Assembly: GCA_965199595.1 (NCBI GenBank) | Contig: OZ241182.1 | Coordinates: forward strand, 2,418,001 to 2,482,000 | DNA from: JBBROS01 sp965199595 | Lineage (GTDB): Bacteria > Pseudomonadota > Alphaproteobacteria > Acetobacterales > Acetobacteraceae | Length of the DNA stretch: 64,000 bases | Direction: 5' to 3' | In this document: one piece after another, positions 48,324-55,830 of the stretch | Numbering within the stretch: position 1 is the stretch's first letter | How the letters are laid out: each line of letters starts with the position of its first letter | The notes under the pieces: model-generated | Database searches by the model: none | What the model saw: the letters and a program-made list of their open reading frames with translations, nothing else | Told to the model about the DNA's origin: nothing | Translations under genes and position numbers: made by a program

Positions 48324-49196
48324 ATGCCGCACGTCCTCGTCCTCATCGCCGCCCCGGGCTCCCTGGCGCTCACCCCCGCTCTGCTGGGCCGCGTGGCCGC
48401 CGCCGCACACGCCGGCCCGGCGCGGGTGCTGTCGCCCGGTGAAGCCGTGGAACTGGACTGCGCGCAGCCGCCCGATGCCGCGGCCCTGGCCGCCGCGCTG
48501 GCCGACGCCCCGGTGGACCCGGCGGTGCTGCCCGCAGAGGGCCGGCGCAAGCGGCTGCTGATCGCGGACATGGACAGCACCATCGTCACCGGCGAGACGC
48601 TGGATGAACTCGCGGCATTCGCCGGGGTGGGCGAGCAGGTCGCCGCCATCACCCGCCGCAGCATGAACGGCGAGCTGGATTTCGCGCAGGCGCTGCGGCA
48701 GCGGGTGGCGCTGCTGAAGGGCCTCAAGCTCGATGCGCTGGACCGCACCTGGGCGGACGTGCGGCTGATGCCCGGCGCCACCACGCTGGTGCGCACCATG
48801 CGGGCGCATGGCGCGGCCACGGCGCTGGTCAGCGGCGGCTTCACCTGGTTCACCGGTCGCGTGGCGGCGCTGTGCGGGTTCGACGTGCACCGGGCCAACA
48901 CGCTGCTGGATGACGGCGCGGCGCTGCTGGGCCGGGTCGGCGAACCCATCCTGGACCGCAGCGCCAAGCTGGCCACCTTGCGGGAGCTGGCGGAGGCCAG
49001 CGGCCTGCGGCTCGAGGAGTGCCTGGCGGTGGGCGATGGCGCGAACGACCTGGACATGATCGGCGCCGCCGGGCTGGGCGTTGCCTATCGCGCCAAGCCG
49101 ATCGTGACGGCCGAGGCGCAGGCGCGGGTGGTGCACGCGGATCTGCGGGCGCTGCTGTTCATGCAGGGGTATGCGGCGGCGGAGTTCGTGGATTGA
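48324..49196 (+). CDS. serB: Phosphoserine phosphatase
   Basis: Last step of serine synthesis. 290 residues from the ATG at 48324. Residues 1-75 are a short N-terminal domain; the HAD domain starts with the nucleophile aspartate in LLIADMDSTIVTGETLDELA (about 79-98). Motif II is ALVSGGFTWFTGRVA, and motif III/IV is CLAVGDGANDLDMIGAAGLGVAYRAKP. The stop overlaps the TTG of the next gene by 4 bp. Confidence 0.97.
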   Translation: MPHVLVLIAAPGSLALTPALLGRVAAAAHAGPARVLSPGEAVELDCAQPPDAAALAAALADAPVDPAVLPAEGRRKRLLIADMDSTIVTGETLDELAAFAGVGEQVAAITRRSMNGELDFAQALRQRVALLKGLKLDALDRTWADVRLMPGATTLVRTMRAHGAATALVSGGFTWFTGRVAALCGFDVHRANTLLDDGAALLGRVGEPILDRSAKLATLRELAEASGLRLEECLAVGDGANDLDMIGAAGLGVAYRAKPIVTAEAQARVVHADLRALLFMQGYAAAEFVD

Positions 49197-50239
49197 ACCT
49201 TCGCGACCCCCAGGCCCTGCACCGTGCCGGCCTGATCGACCCGGCCCATCTGCCCGCGCTGAACCAGGTCGCCGGCCGCTACGCCATCGCCATCACCCCG
49301 GCCATCCAGGCCCTGATCGAACACGCCGACGACCCCATCGCCCGCCAGTTCGTCCCGCACCCCGGCGAGCTGCACACCGCGCCGCACGAGAGCCCCGATC
49401 CCATCGGGGACGACGCCCTCTCCCCCCTCCCCGGCATCGTGCACCGCTACCCCGACCGCGTGCTGCTGAAGCCGCTGCTGCTCTGCCCCGTCTATTGCCG
49501 CTTCTGCTTCCGCCGGGAGCATGTGGGTCCCGATGGCGGCGTGCTGACCGCCGACCAGCTGGACGCCGCGATCGCCTACATCGCCGCCCGCCCCGCCATC
49601 CGCGAGGTGATCCTCACCGGGGGCGATCCGCTGATGCTCTCGCCCCGCCGCCTCGCCGCCCTGCTGCAACGCCTCGCGGCCATCCCGCATGTGGAGCTGC
49701 TGCGCCTGCACAGCCGCGTGCCGGTGGCCGAGCCCGCGCGCCTCACCCCGGCCATGGCGGCGGCGATGGCGATGGAGACCCCGGTCTGGCTGGTGGTGCA
49801 CGCCAACCATGCGCGGGAGTTCACGCCCGAAGCGCTGGCCGCGCTGCGCCTGGTGAGCATGGAGGGGGTGCCGCTGCTGGGGCAATCCGTGCTGCTGCGC
49901 GGCGTGAACGACAGCGCGGCGGCGCTGGAGGAGCTGTTCCGCGCCATGCTGCGCGCCCGCATCAAGCCGTACTACCTGCATCAGCTCGACCCGGCCCCCG
50001 GCACCGCCCGCTTCCACGTGCCCATCGCGGAGGGCCAGGCGCTGCTGGCGGCGCTGCGGGGCCGGGTCACGGGGCTGGCCTGGCCGACCTACGTGCTGGA
50101 TATCCCGGGCGGACACGGCAAGGTGCCGATCGGGCCGACTTACCTTGAAGTCGGCGGGCCGACTTACCTCGAGCCCGGCAAGGTCACCGACCCCTGGGGC
50201 GGGCGGCACGCGCTTGCCGCAGGCGGGGGGGCGGAGTAG
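49193..50239 (+). CDS. epmB: EF-P beta-lysylation radical SAM protein (lysine 2,3-aminomutase family)
   Basis: Radical SAM/PLP enzyme of the KamA family. The 348-residue length and the efp gene 41 bp downstream point to EpmB, which makes beta-lysine for elongation factor P, rather than catabolic KamA (over 400 residues). The iron-sulfur motif is CPVYCRFC near residue 100, and the PLP lysine should lie in the late ARIKPYYLHQLDPAPGT region. It starts at a TTG overlapping the serB stop (TTGA). The C-terminus carries two near-identical 8-residue units (GPTYLEV(G), GPTYLEP(G)) from a 24-bp tandem repeat. The ligase partner EpmA is not in this window. Confidence 0.85.
   Translation: MNLRDPQALHRAGLIDPAHLPALNQVAGRYAIAITPAIQALIEHADDPIARQFVPHPGELHTAPHESPDPIGDDALSPLPGIVHRYPDRVLLKPLLLCPVYCRFCFRREHVGPDGGVLTADQLDAAIAYIAARPAIREVILTGGDPLMLSPRRLAALLQRLAAIPHVELLRLHSRVPVAEPARLTPAMAAAMAMETPVWLVVHANHAREFTPEALAALRLVSMEGVPLLGQSVLLRGVNDSAAALEELFRAMLRARIKPYYLHQLDPAPGTARFHVPIAEGQALLAALRGRVTGLAWPTYVLDIPGGHGKVPIGPTYLEVGGPTYLEPGKVTDPWGGRHALAAGGGAE
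50132..50179. repeat. Two 24-bp tandem repeats at the end of epmB
   Basis: Unit 1 (50132-50155) and unit 2 (50156-50179) differ at only four positions. Both begin GGGCCGACTTACCT and end CGGC. They are in frame and duplicate a GPTYLE peptide near the C-terminus. Confidence 0.9.
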
Positions 50240-50280
50240 AACCGCGCCTCGTTCCTTACCAGCCAACCGGGTCCATTTCC

Positions 50281-50847
50281 ATGAAGCAGCAGGCCAACCT
50301 TATCCGCGCCGGGCATGTGCTCGATCACGACGGCAACCGCTGGACCGTGCTGAAGCAGCAGATCATCACCCCCGGCAAGGGCGGCGCCTTCATCCAGGTC
50401 GAGATGCGCAACCTGCGCACCGGCAACAAGACGAACGAGCGGTGGCGCACCGCCGATACCGTCGAGCGGCTGCAGACCTCGGAAAAGGACTACACCTATT
50501 CTTACACGGACGGCGACAACATCGTCCTGATGGACCCCGAGACCTTCGAGCAGACGCTGATCCCGGTCGGCCTGCTGGGTGATCTCGCCCCCTTCCTGCA
50601 GGACAACATGGAGGTGACGGTCGACCTGGTGGAGTCCGATCCCGTCGGCATCCGCCTGCCCGCCACCGTGATCCTGGAAGTGGTGGAAGCCGATCCCGTC
50701 GTGAAGGGCCAGACCGCCACCAGCTCCTACAAGCCCGCCATGCTGGCCAACGGCGTGAAGACGCAGGTTCCGCCCTTCGTCGAGGCCGGCGAGCGCATCG
50801 TGGTCCGCACCGAGGATGCGAGCTACGTCGAACGTGCCAAGTCGTGA
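50281..50847 (+). CDS. efp: Elongation factor P
   Basis: Relieves ribosome stalling at polyproline. 188 residues in three beta-barrel domains. The modified loop reads ITPGKGGAF, with Lys33 at the position of E. coli Lys34, so the EpmA/EpmB beta-lysine pathway fits. Domain landmarks are EMRNLRTGNKTNERWR (domain I) and the C-terminal PPFVEAGERIVVRTEDASYVERAKS (domain III). The neighbouring epmB supports this. No clear ribosome-binding site precedes the ATG. Confidence 0.98.
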   Translation: MKQQANLIRAGHVLDHDGNRWTVLKQQIITPGKGGAFIQVEMRNLRTGNKTNERWRTADTVERLQTSEKDYTYSYTDGDNIVLMDPETFEQTLIPVGLLGDLAPFLQDNMEVTVDLVESDPVGIRLPATVILEVVEADPVVKGQTATSSYKPAMLANGVKTQVPPFVEAGERIVVRTEDASYVERAKS

Positions 50848-50855
50848 GCCGGCCA

Positions 50856-50915
50856 GTCTTGGGCTCGTCGGTCTTGGGCTCGTCGGCTTTGGGCTCATCG
50901 GTCCTGGGTTCATAG
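50856..50915. repeat. Four 15-bp tandem repeats between efp and suhB
   Basis: Units at 50856, 50871, 50886 and 50901: the first two are identical (GTCTTGGGCTCGTCG), the third and fourth diverge at two and four positions. The array fills most of the 81-bp gap and its end abuts the AGGGGG ribosome-binding site of suhB, so copy number could affect suhB translation or efp mRNA ends. Confidence 0.9.
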
Positions 50916-50928
50916 GGGGCGCAGCGAC

Positions 50929-51777
50929 ATGGCATTGCGCCTATCGCCGCACATGGTGGTGATGCAGAACGCGGCCCAGAAGGCGGCCAAGCGCCTGCTG
51001 CGCGACTTCAACGAGGTCGAGCAGCTGCAGGTCAGCGTCAAGGGACCGTCGGACTTCGTCAGCCAGGCGGACCTGCGAGCCGAGGCGACGATGCGGGAGG
51101 AGCTGGCCAAGGCGCGGCCGGGCTACTCCTTCCTGATGGAGGAAAGCGGCAAGTCCGGCAGCGAGAACTGGACCTGGCGCTGGGTGGTGGACCCGCTGGA
51201 CGGCACCACCAACTTCCTGCACGGCGTGCCGCACTGGTGCATCTCCATCGCGCTGGAACGGCGGCTGGACAACGGCAGCACCGAGATCAGCGCCGGCATG
51301 ATCTACAACCCCGTGGCCGACGAGATGTTCTGGGCCGAGCGCGGCGCCGGCGCCTTCCTGAACGAGAAGCGCCTGCGCGTCTCGGCCCGGCGCGAGATCA
51401 AGGACGCGCTGTTCGCCACCGGTATCCCCTTCGCCGCCGTCTCCACCCAGCGCCGCCTGGCTTTCGCCCGCACGCTGGGCACGCTGATGCCGCAGGTCGC
51501 CGGCATCCGCCGCTTCGGTGCCGCGGCGCTGGACCTCGCCTGGGTCGCTGCCGGACGGTACGACGGCTACTGGGAGCTGGGGCTGAAGCCCTGGGACATG
51601 GCGGCCGGACTGCTGATCGTGCGCGAGGCCGGTGGCTACGTGACGGATGCGGCCGGTCAGGAATCGGTGATGCAGGAGGGCGGCAACGACGTGGTGGCCG
51701 CCAACCCGAACATGCACGCGCGCCTGCTGGAGGTCGTCTCCGAAGGTGTGCGGGCCGCCGAGGGCCGCGCCGCCTGA
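50929..51777 (+). CDS. Inositol monophosphatase family protein (SuhB-like)
   Basis: Magnesium-dependent phosphatase of 282 residues. The metal site is visible in FLMEESGKSG (near residue 68), WVVDPLDGTTNFLHGVPHWCISIAL (about 85-109) and LKPWDMAAGLLIVREAGG (about 221-238). In E. coli SuhB also acts in transcription antitermination; that role cannot be judged here. Its stop overlaps the ATG of the OmpA-like gene by one base (TGATG), the start of a chain of overlapping envelope genes. Confidence 0.94.
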   Translation: MALRLSPHMVVMQNAAQKAAKRLLRDFNEVEQLQVSVKGPSDFVSQADLRAEATMREELAKARPGYSFLMEESGKSGSENWTWRWVVDPLDGTTNFLHGVPHWCISIALERRLDNGSTEISAGMIYNPVADEMFWAERGAGAFLNEKRLRVSARREIKDALFATGIPFAAVSTQRRLAFARTLGTLMPQVAGIRRFGAAALDLAWVAAGRYDGYWELGLKPWDMAAGLLIVREAGGYVTDAAGQESVMQEGGNDVVAANPNMHARLLEVVSEGVRAAEGRAA

Positions 51778-52526
51778 TGCGCGCACCGGGCCTGGCTCTC
51801 GCTGGCATCCTGCTCACGAGCCCGGCCGTCGTGCCCGGCCTTGCGCCCGCCATGGCCCAGGTCACGGTAAACCCCGGCGCGCTGGACCTCCTGCCCAGCC
51901 AGCCGCAGCGCACGGCTCCGGCACGGCCCGCGGCCCGTCCCGTGCCCCATCCGGCGGCACGGCCCGCGCCGCCGCCGGCTCAGGCGCCCGTGCCGGCCAC
52001 CACCCGTCCAGCCGCGCCGCCCGCCGCGCCGCCACCCACGGTTCCCGTGGTGCCGCCCGCCATCGCAGCCCTGCCGCCGCCCCTGCCGGTTCCGGCACCG
52101 CGGACCCAGCCGGTGCCCGTCGTGCCGGTCGCGGCCGATGCCCCCGGCGTCGTCACCCCCCTGCCCGGCGGCCTGCGCGTCACCTTCGGGCCGGACCGTG
52201 CGGAGCTGAACCCCACCACGGAGGCGGCGTTGCGCGAACTGGCCCGCACGTTGCGCGCCGCTGACAAGGGCAGCATCAACGTCTACGCCTATGCCAGCGG
52301 CAGCGCCGACGATCCCTCCACCGCCCGCCGCCTGTCGTTGGCCCGGGCGCTGGCGGCGCGCGGCGTGCTGATCAACGAAGGCATTGTTTCGACGCGCATC
52401 TACCCCCGCGCCCTTGGCACCGCCGGCGGAGACACGGATAAGGACCGGGTGGACGTGACAGCCGGGCCACCCGGGCCGCCGCCCGCCTCACCCGCCGCCG
52501 CCACGTCCCCCGTCGCGCCAAAATGA
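51777..52526 (+). CDS. Exported Pro/Ala-rich protein with OmpA-like C-terminal domain
   Basis: 249 residues. A Sec signal (LALAGILLTSPAVVPGLAPAMAQ, cleavage near residue 27) is followed by a Pro/Ala-rich linker of about 90 residues. An OmpA-like domain then follows (about 125-225: GLRVTFGPDRAELNPTTEAALRELA, YAYASGSADDPSTARRLSLARA). This domain usually binds peptidoglycan; the expected NxR near the end is replaced by DKDRVDV. The linker could span the periplasm. It overlaps suhB by one base and the MotA-like gene by four, so the three are one operon. Confidence 0.85.
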   Translation: MRAPGLALAGILLTSPAVVPGLAPAMAQVTVNPGALDLLPSQPQRTAPARPAARPVPHPAARPAPPPAQAPVPATTRPAAPPAAPPPTVPVVPPAIAALPPPLPVPAPRTQPVPVVPVAADAPGVVTPLPGGLRVTFGPDRAELNPTTEAALRELARTLRAADKGSINVYAYASGSADDPSTARRLSLARALAARGVLINEGIVSTRIYPRALGTAGGDTDKDRVDVTAGPPGPPPASPAAATSPVAPK

Positions 52527-53680
52527 CCCGGCCCAACACCTACCTCATCCGCATGGTCGTCTTCCTGGCTGGCGTGCTGGTGGTGGCCGGGCTTCTCAAC
52601 GGCGCGCTGCTGGTCGCCTTTTCCAGCAACCCGCTGCTGAATACCCTGATCCTGGTGGTGCTGCTGATCGGCATCGGCTGGAACCTGATGCAGGTGGTGC
52701 GGCTGGGCCCCGAGGTGCATTGGCTGGAGACGTTCCAGAAGGCCCGCACCCAGCTCGCCGCCCTGCCGCCGCCCAGGCTGCTGGCGCCGATGGCGAGCAT
52801 GCTGGCCACCCGCCAGGCCAAGACCCGCGAGGGCCAGGACCGCTTCACCCTCTCCGCCCCCGTCATGCGCAGCATGCTCGACAGCCTCTCCAGCCGCCTG
52901 GATGAAGGCCGCGAGCTGAGCCGTTACATGACCGGGCTGCTGATCTTCCTCGGGCTTCTCGGCACCTTCTGGGGCCTGCTGCTCACCGTCGCCTCGGTGT
53001 CCGACGTCATCAGCGGCATGTCCGTCGGCAGCGGCGATCTCAATGCCCTGTTCGAGCAACTGAAATCCGGGCTCGGCAAGCCGCTGCGGGGCATGGGCAC
53101 CGCGTTCAGCAGCAGCATGTTCGGCCTGGCAGGCGCCCTGGTGCTGGGTTTCCTGGACCTCACCGCCGGGCAGGCGCAGAACCGCTTCTTCAACGAGCTT
53201 GAGGAATGGCTCGCCGGCCTCACCCGTCTTTCCTCCGGCGCGCTGGGCGATGGCGGGGATGCCTCGGTGCCGGTCTATGTGCAGGCGCTGCTGGAGCAGA
53301 CCGCCGAGAACATGGAGAACCTGCAGAGCATCCTGGTGCGCGGCGAGGACGGACGCCAGCAGGCCAACACCGCCATCGTGGCACTCTCCGAGCGCATCGG
53401 CACCCTATCCGAGACCATGCGCGCCAACCAGCAGCTGATGCTGCGGATCGCCGAGGCCCAGGCGACGCTCGGCCCGGCCCTGCAGGCCCTCGGTGAACGC
53501 CGCACCGAGGGCGGCGACGACCAGGCGCGCGCGCATCTGCGCAACATCGAGACCCTGTTGCAGCGCATGCTCCACGAGGGCGAGCAGGGCCGGGTGCAGA
53601 GCACGCAGGAGCTGCGCAACGACATCCGCGTGCTGACCCGCACCATCGCCGCCCTCGCCGAAACGCAGCCCGGCCCATGA
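52523..53680 (+). CDS. MotA/TolQ/ExbB-type proton channel protein
   Basis: 385 residues. Four membrane segments: about 10-30, 38-57, 136-158 (TGLLIFLGLLGTFWGLLLTVA) and 192-214 (GTAFSSSMFGLAGALVLGFL). The last two are the conserved MotA/ExbB channel helices. A C-terminal cytoplasmic tail of about 160 residues is helical and coiled-coil-like (QALLEQTAENMENLQSIL, LSETMRANQQLMLRIAEAQ). The MotB-like partner is encoded 15 bp downstream. No flagellar genes are in the window. Similar pairs occur in many alphaproteobacteria; the work they drive is unknown. The pair has the same basic plan as ZorA/ZorB, but no ZorC/D/E follows. Confidence 0.9.
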   Translation: MTRPNTYLIRMVVFLAGVLVVAGLLNGALLVAFSSNPLLNTLILVVLLIGIGWNLMQVVRLGPEVHWLETFQKARTQLAALPPPRLLAPMASMLATRQAKTREGQDRFTLSAPVMRSMLDSLSSRLDEGRELSRYMTGLLIFLGLLGTFWGLLLTVASVSDVISGMSVGSGDLNALFEQLKSGLGKPLRGMGTAFSSSMFGLAGALVLGFLDLTAGQAQNRFFNELEEWLAGLTRLSSGALGDGGDASVPVYVQALLEQTAENMENLQSILVRGEDGRQQANTAIVALSERIGTLSETMRANQQLMLRIAEAQATLGPALQALGERRTEGGDDQARAHLRNIETLLQRMLHEGEQGRVQSTQELRNDIRVLTRTIAALAETQPGP

Positions 53681-53695
53681 CCCCCGGCCGCCTCC

Positions 53696-55111
53696 GTGGC
53701 TAGACGCCGCCGCGGGGGTGACGACGCCCTCAACCCATGGCCCGGCTATGTGGACGCGCTGTCCACCCTGCTGATGGTCATCATCTTCGTGCTGCTGGTG
53801 TTCGTGCTGGCGCAGGCCTTCCTCTCCGTGGCGCTCACCGGCCGGGACCGCGCGCTGGACCGGCTGAACCGCCAGGTCGCCGAACTCACCGACATGCTCT
53901 CGCTGGAGCGCGGCCGCGGCGGCGAGTTGCAGCAATCCGTGGCGCAGCTGAACCGCGACCTGGTGGCGGCACAGCAGTCGCGTGACGTGCTGACCCGCAA
54001 CCTGTCGGGCCTGCGGGAGGAGCAGGCCCGCGTGGCCGCCGACCGCGACACGTTGCGGGCGGAGCGGGACCGGCTTTCGGCACAGCTGGCCGATGCCGGG
54101 CTGCAATCCCAGGCGGCCCAGGCACGCAACGAGCAGCTTCAGGCCCGTGTCGCGGAAACGGCCGGGCGCACGGACCAGGCCGGCCAGGAATCGGCCGGCC
54201 TGGCGGCACAACTGGCGGATCTCCGCCGGCAGCTCGCCCAGGCGCGCACCGCGGCGGCCCAGGTGCAGGCGGAGCTGAACCGCACCGTGCAGGCCGACCG
54301 CGCGACCATCGACGCCCGGGTCGCCGACGTGGCCCGGCTCAACGACCAGCTCCGCACGTTGCAGGCGCTGCGCGACGAGCTGGACCGCCAGGTGAAGGAT
54401 GCCGCGGTGCGCGCCACCACGGAGGAGCAGCGGCGCCAGGCCGTGACGGCGCAACTGGGTGAGGAGAAGGCGCTGGGCGAGTCGGCCCGGGCCCGCGTCG
54501 CCCTGCTGTCGCAGCAGATGGATCAGCTGCGCGCGCAGCTGGGGCAGATCGCCTCGGCGCTGGACATCGCGCAGACCGCCGGGCGCGACAAGGATGCGCA
54601 GATCGTCAACCTCGGCTCCCAGCTCAACGTGGCCCTGGCGTCCAAGGTGGAAGAGCTGCAACGCTACCGCAGCGAGTTCTTCGGCCGGCTGCGCGAGGTT
54701 CTGACCGGGCGGCCCGGCATCCAGGTGGTCGGCGACCGCTTCGTGTTCCAGAGCGAGGTGCTGTTCCCGGTGGGCAGCGCCGACATGACGCCGGCCGGGC
54801 AGGACCAGATCCGCCAGCTCGCCACCACGCTGAAGGGCATCGCCAACGACATCCCACGCGACGTCAAGTGGATCCTGCGTGTCGATGGTCACGCGGACCG
54901 GCAGCCCACCACGCGGGGGCAGTTCGCCAGCAACTGGGAGCTTTCGGCACAGCGGGCGATCAATGTGGTGAAGCTGCTGATCGAGGAGGGCGTGCCGGCC
55001 ACCCACCTGGCCGCAACCGGCTTCGGCGAGTTCCAGCCGCTGGACGGTGGGGAGACCCCCCAATCCTACGCGCGGAACCGGCGGATCGAGCTACGCCTGA
55101 CGGATCGCTGA
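53696..55111 (+). CDS. MotB-like protein: one membrane helix, long coiled coil, OmpA peptidoglycan-binding domain
   Basis: 471 residues from a GTG at 53696. The N-terminal segment WPGYVDALSTLLMVIIFVLL (about 15-34) has an aspartate at the start of the membrane helix, the place of the MotB proton-carrying residue. Residues about 50-330 form an unusually long coiled coil (repeated Q, L, A, R heptads), and about 345-471 form an OmpA-like domain (VLFPVGSADMTPAGQDQ, VDGHADRQPT, ARNRRIELRL). It should anchor the MotA-like channel to the cell wall across a wide periplasmic distance. Convergent with rpmE, separated by a strong hairpin. Confidence 0.92.
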   Translation: MARRRRGGDDALNPWPGYVDALSTLLMVIIFVLLVFVLAQAFLSVALTGRDRALDRLNRQVAELTDMLSLERGRGGELQQSVAQLNRDLVAAQQSRDVLTRNLSGLREEQARVAADRDTLRAERDRLSAQLADAGLQSQAAQARNEQLQARVAETAGRTDQAGQESAGLAAQLADLRRQLAQARTAAAQVQAELNRTVQADRATIDARVADVARLNDQLRTLQALRDELDRQVKDAAVRATTEEQRRQAVTAQLGEEKALGESARARVALLSQQMDQLRAQLGQIASALDIAQTAGRDKDAQIVNLGSQLNVALASKVEELQRYRSEFFGRLREVLTGRPGIQVVGDRFVFQSEVLFPVGSADMTPAGQDQIRQLATTLKGIANDIPRDVKWILRVDGHADRQPTTRGQFASNWELSAQRAINVVKLLIEEGVPATHLAATGFGEFQPLDGGETPQSYARNRRIELRLTDR

Positions 55112-55139
55112 CCCGGGGGCTGCGGCACGGCCGGTTCGG

Positions 55140-55167
55140 CGGCGAAGGGCCGGCTCGCCCTTCGCCG
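55140..55167. terminator. Strong bidirectional hairpin between the MotB-like gene and rpmE
   Basis: CGGCGAAGGGC (55140-55150) and GCCCTTCGCCG (55157-55167) form a perfect 11-bp stem with a 6-base loop. It sits between two convergent genes. No T-tract follows on either strand. Confidence 0.7.
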
Positions 55168-55176
55168 TCGAAGCGT

Positions 55177-55413
55177 TCACTCGGGCGTGGTGACGCGCTT
55201 GCCGAGATTCGCGAACTTCTTGTTGAACTTGGCGACCTGGCCGCCCGTGTCCATCATGCGCTGAACGCCGGTCCAGGCCGGGTGGCTCTTGGGGTCGATG
55301 TCGAGGCGCAGCGTATCGCCCGCCTTGCCCATGCATGACCGCGTCGTGTAGGTCGACCCGTCGGTCATGACGATGTTGATTTCGTGATACTCGGGGTGAA
55401 TGCCGGGCTTCAT
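55177..55413 (-). CDS. rpmE: 50S ribosomal protein L31, zinc-free type
   Basis: 78 residues from the ATG at 55413 (MKPGIHPEYHEINIVMTDGS). The family core SHPAWTGVQRMMDTGGQVAKFNKKF is clear. The CxxC zinc motifs of E. coli L31 are absent (only one cysteine, in TTRSCMG), as in other alphaproteobacteria, so the protein should not need zinc. It is a single-gene unit facing the MotB-like gene. Confidence 0.97.
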   Translation of the reverse strand: MKPGIHPEYHEINIVMTDGSTYTTRSCMGKAGDTLRLDIDPKSHPAWTGVQRMMDTGGQVAKFNKKFANLGKRVTTPE

Positions 55414-55512
55414 CGCGCTCTTCCTGTTGCAGGCGCCACCGATACCGACCGGCGGCAAAGCGCGCGGTATAGGCCGCGCGCCTCGTTCCCGCAAGCGATC
55501 AGGCAGAGGGAG

Positions 55513-55779
55513 TCAGGGCAAAGGGATGAAGACGCCGGGCCTGCGATAGACCGGTGCAGGATAAACCGGCCGTCCGTAGTACTCGGGCCGGCGCGCATAA
55601 TAGGGCGGCGGCGGACGATGGTAGCCGCCGTAATACTCACGCTCCCGCCACCGCTCACGCTCCCACCGGTGATGTTCCCACCGGTTGCGCGCCCAGGGCG
55701 GCTCCGCCTGGGCCTGGGTGGGTGCAGCCGCGAACAGGGCCGCCGCGGCAAGCCCCATGAACATAATGCGCTTCAACAT
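55513..55779 (-). CDS. Small secreted Arg/Tyr/Pro-rich protein
   Basis: 88 residues. A clear Sec signal (MLKRIMFMGLAAAALFAAAPTQAQA, cleavage near residue 25) precedes a short basic/aromatic mature part rich in Trp, Arg, Tyr and Pro (WARNRWEHHRWERERWRERE, then YYGGYHRPPPPYYARRP). Such envelope proteins are common in rhizobia-like and acetic acid bacteria but their role is unknown. A hairpin at 55802-55826 (CAACGCC/GGCGTTG) lies between its start and the oxidoreductase stop. Confidence 0.8.
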   Translation of the reverse strand: MLKRIMFMGLAAAALFAAAPTQAQAEPPWARNRWEHHRWERERWREREYYGGYHRPPPPYYARRPEYYGRPVYPAPVYRRPGVFIPLP

Positions 55780-55830
55780 CCTTGTCCCTCCGTGCCAGGT
55801 TCAACGCCTTAAAACTCCCGGCGTTGCAGC

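Noticed and set aside
50856..50915. CRISPR array
   Set aside because: Units are 15 bp, contiguous and without spacers; there are no cas genes. It is a simple tandem repeat.
51777..55111. Zorya anti-phage system (ZorA/ZorB-like MotA/MotB pair)
   Set aside because: No ZorC, ZorD or ZorE gene adjoins. The MotB-like protein has a very long coiled coil unlike ZorB, and the neighbours are housekeeping genes.
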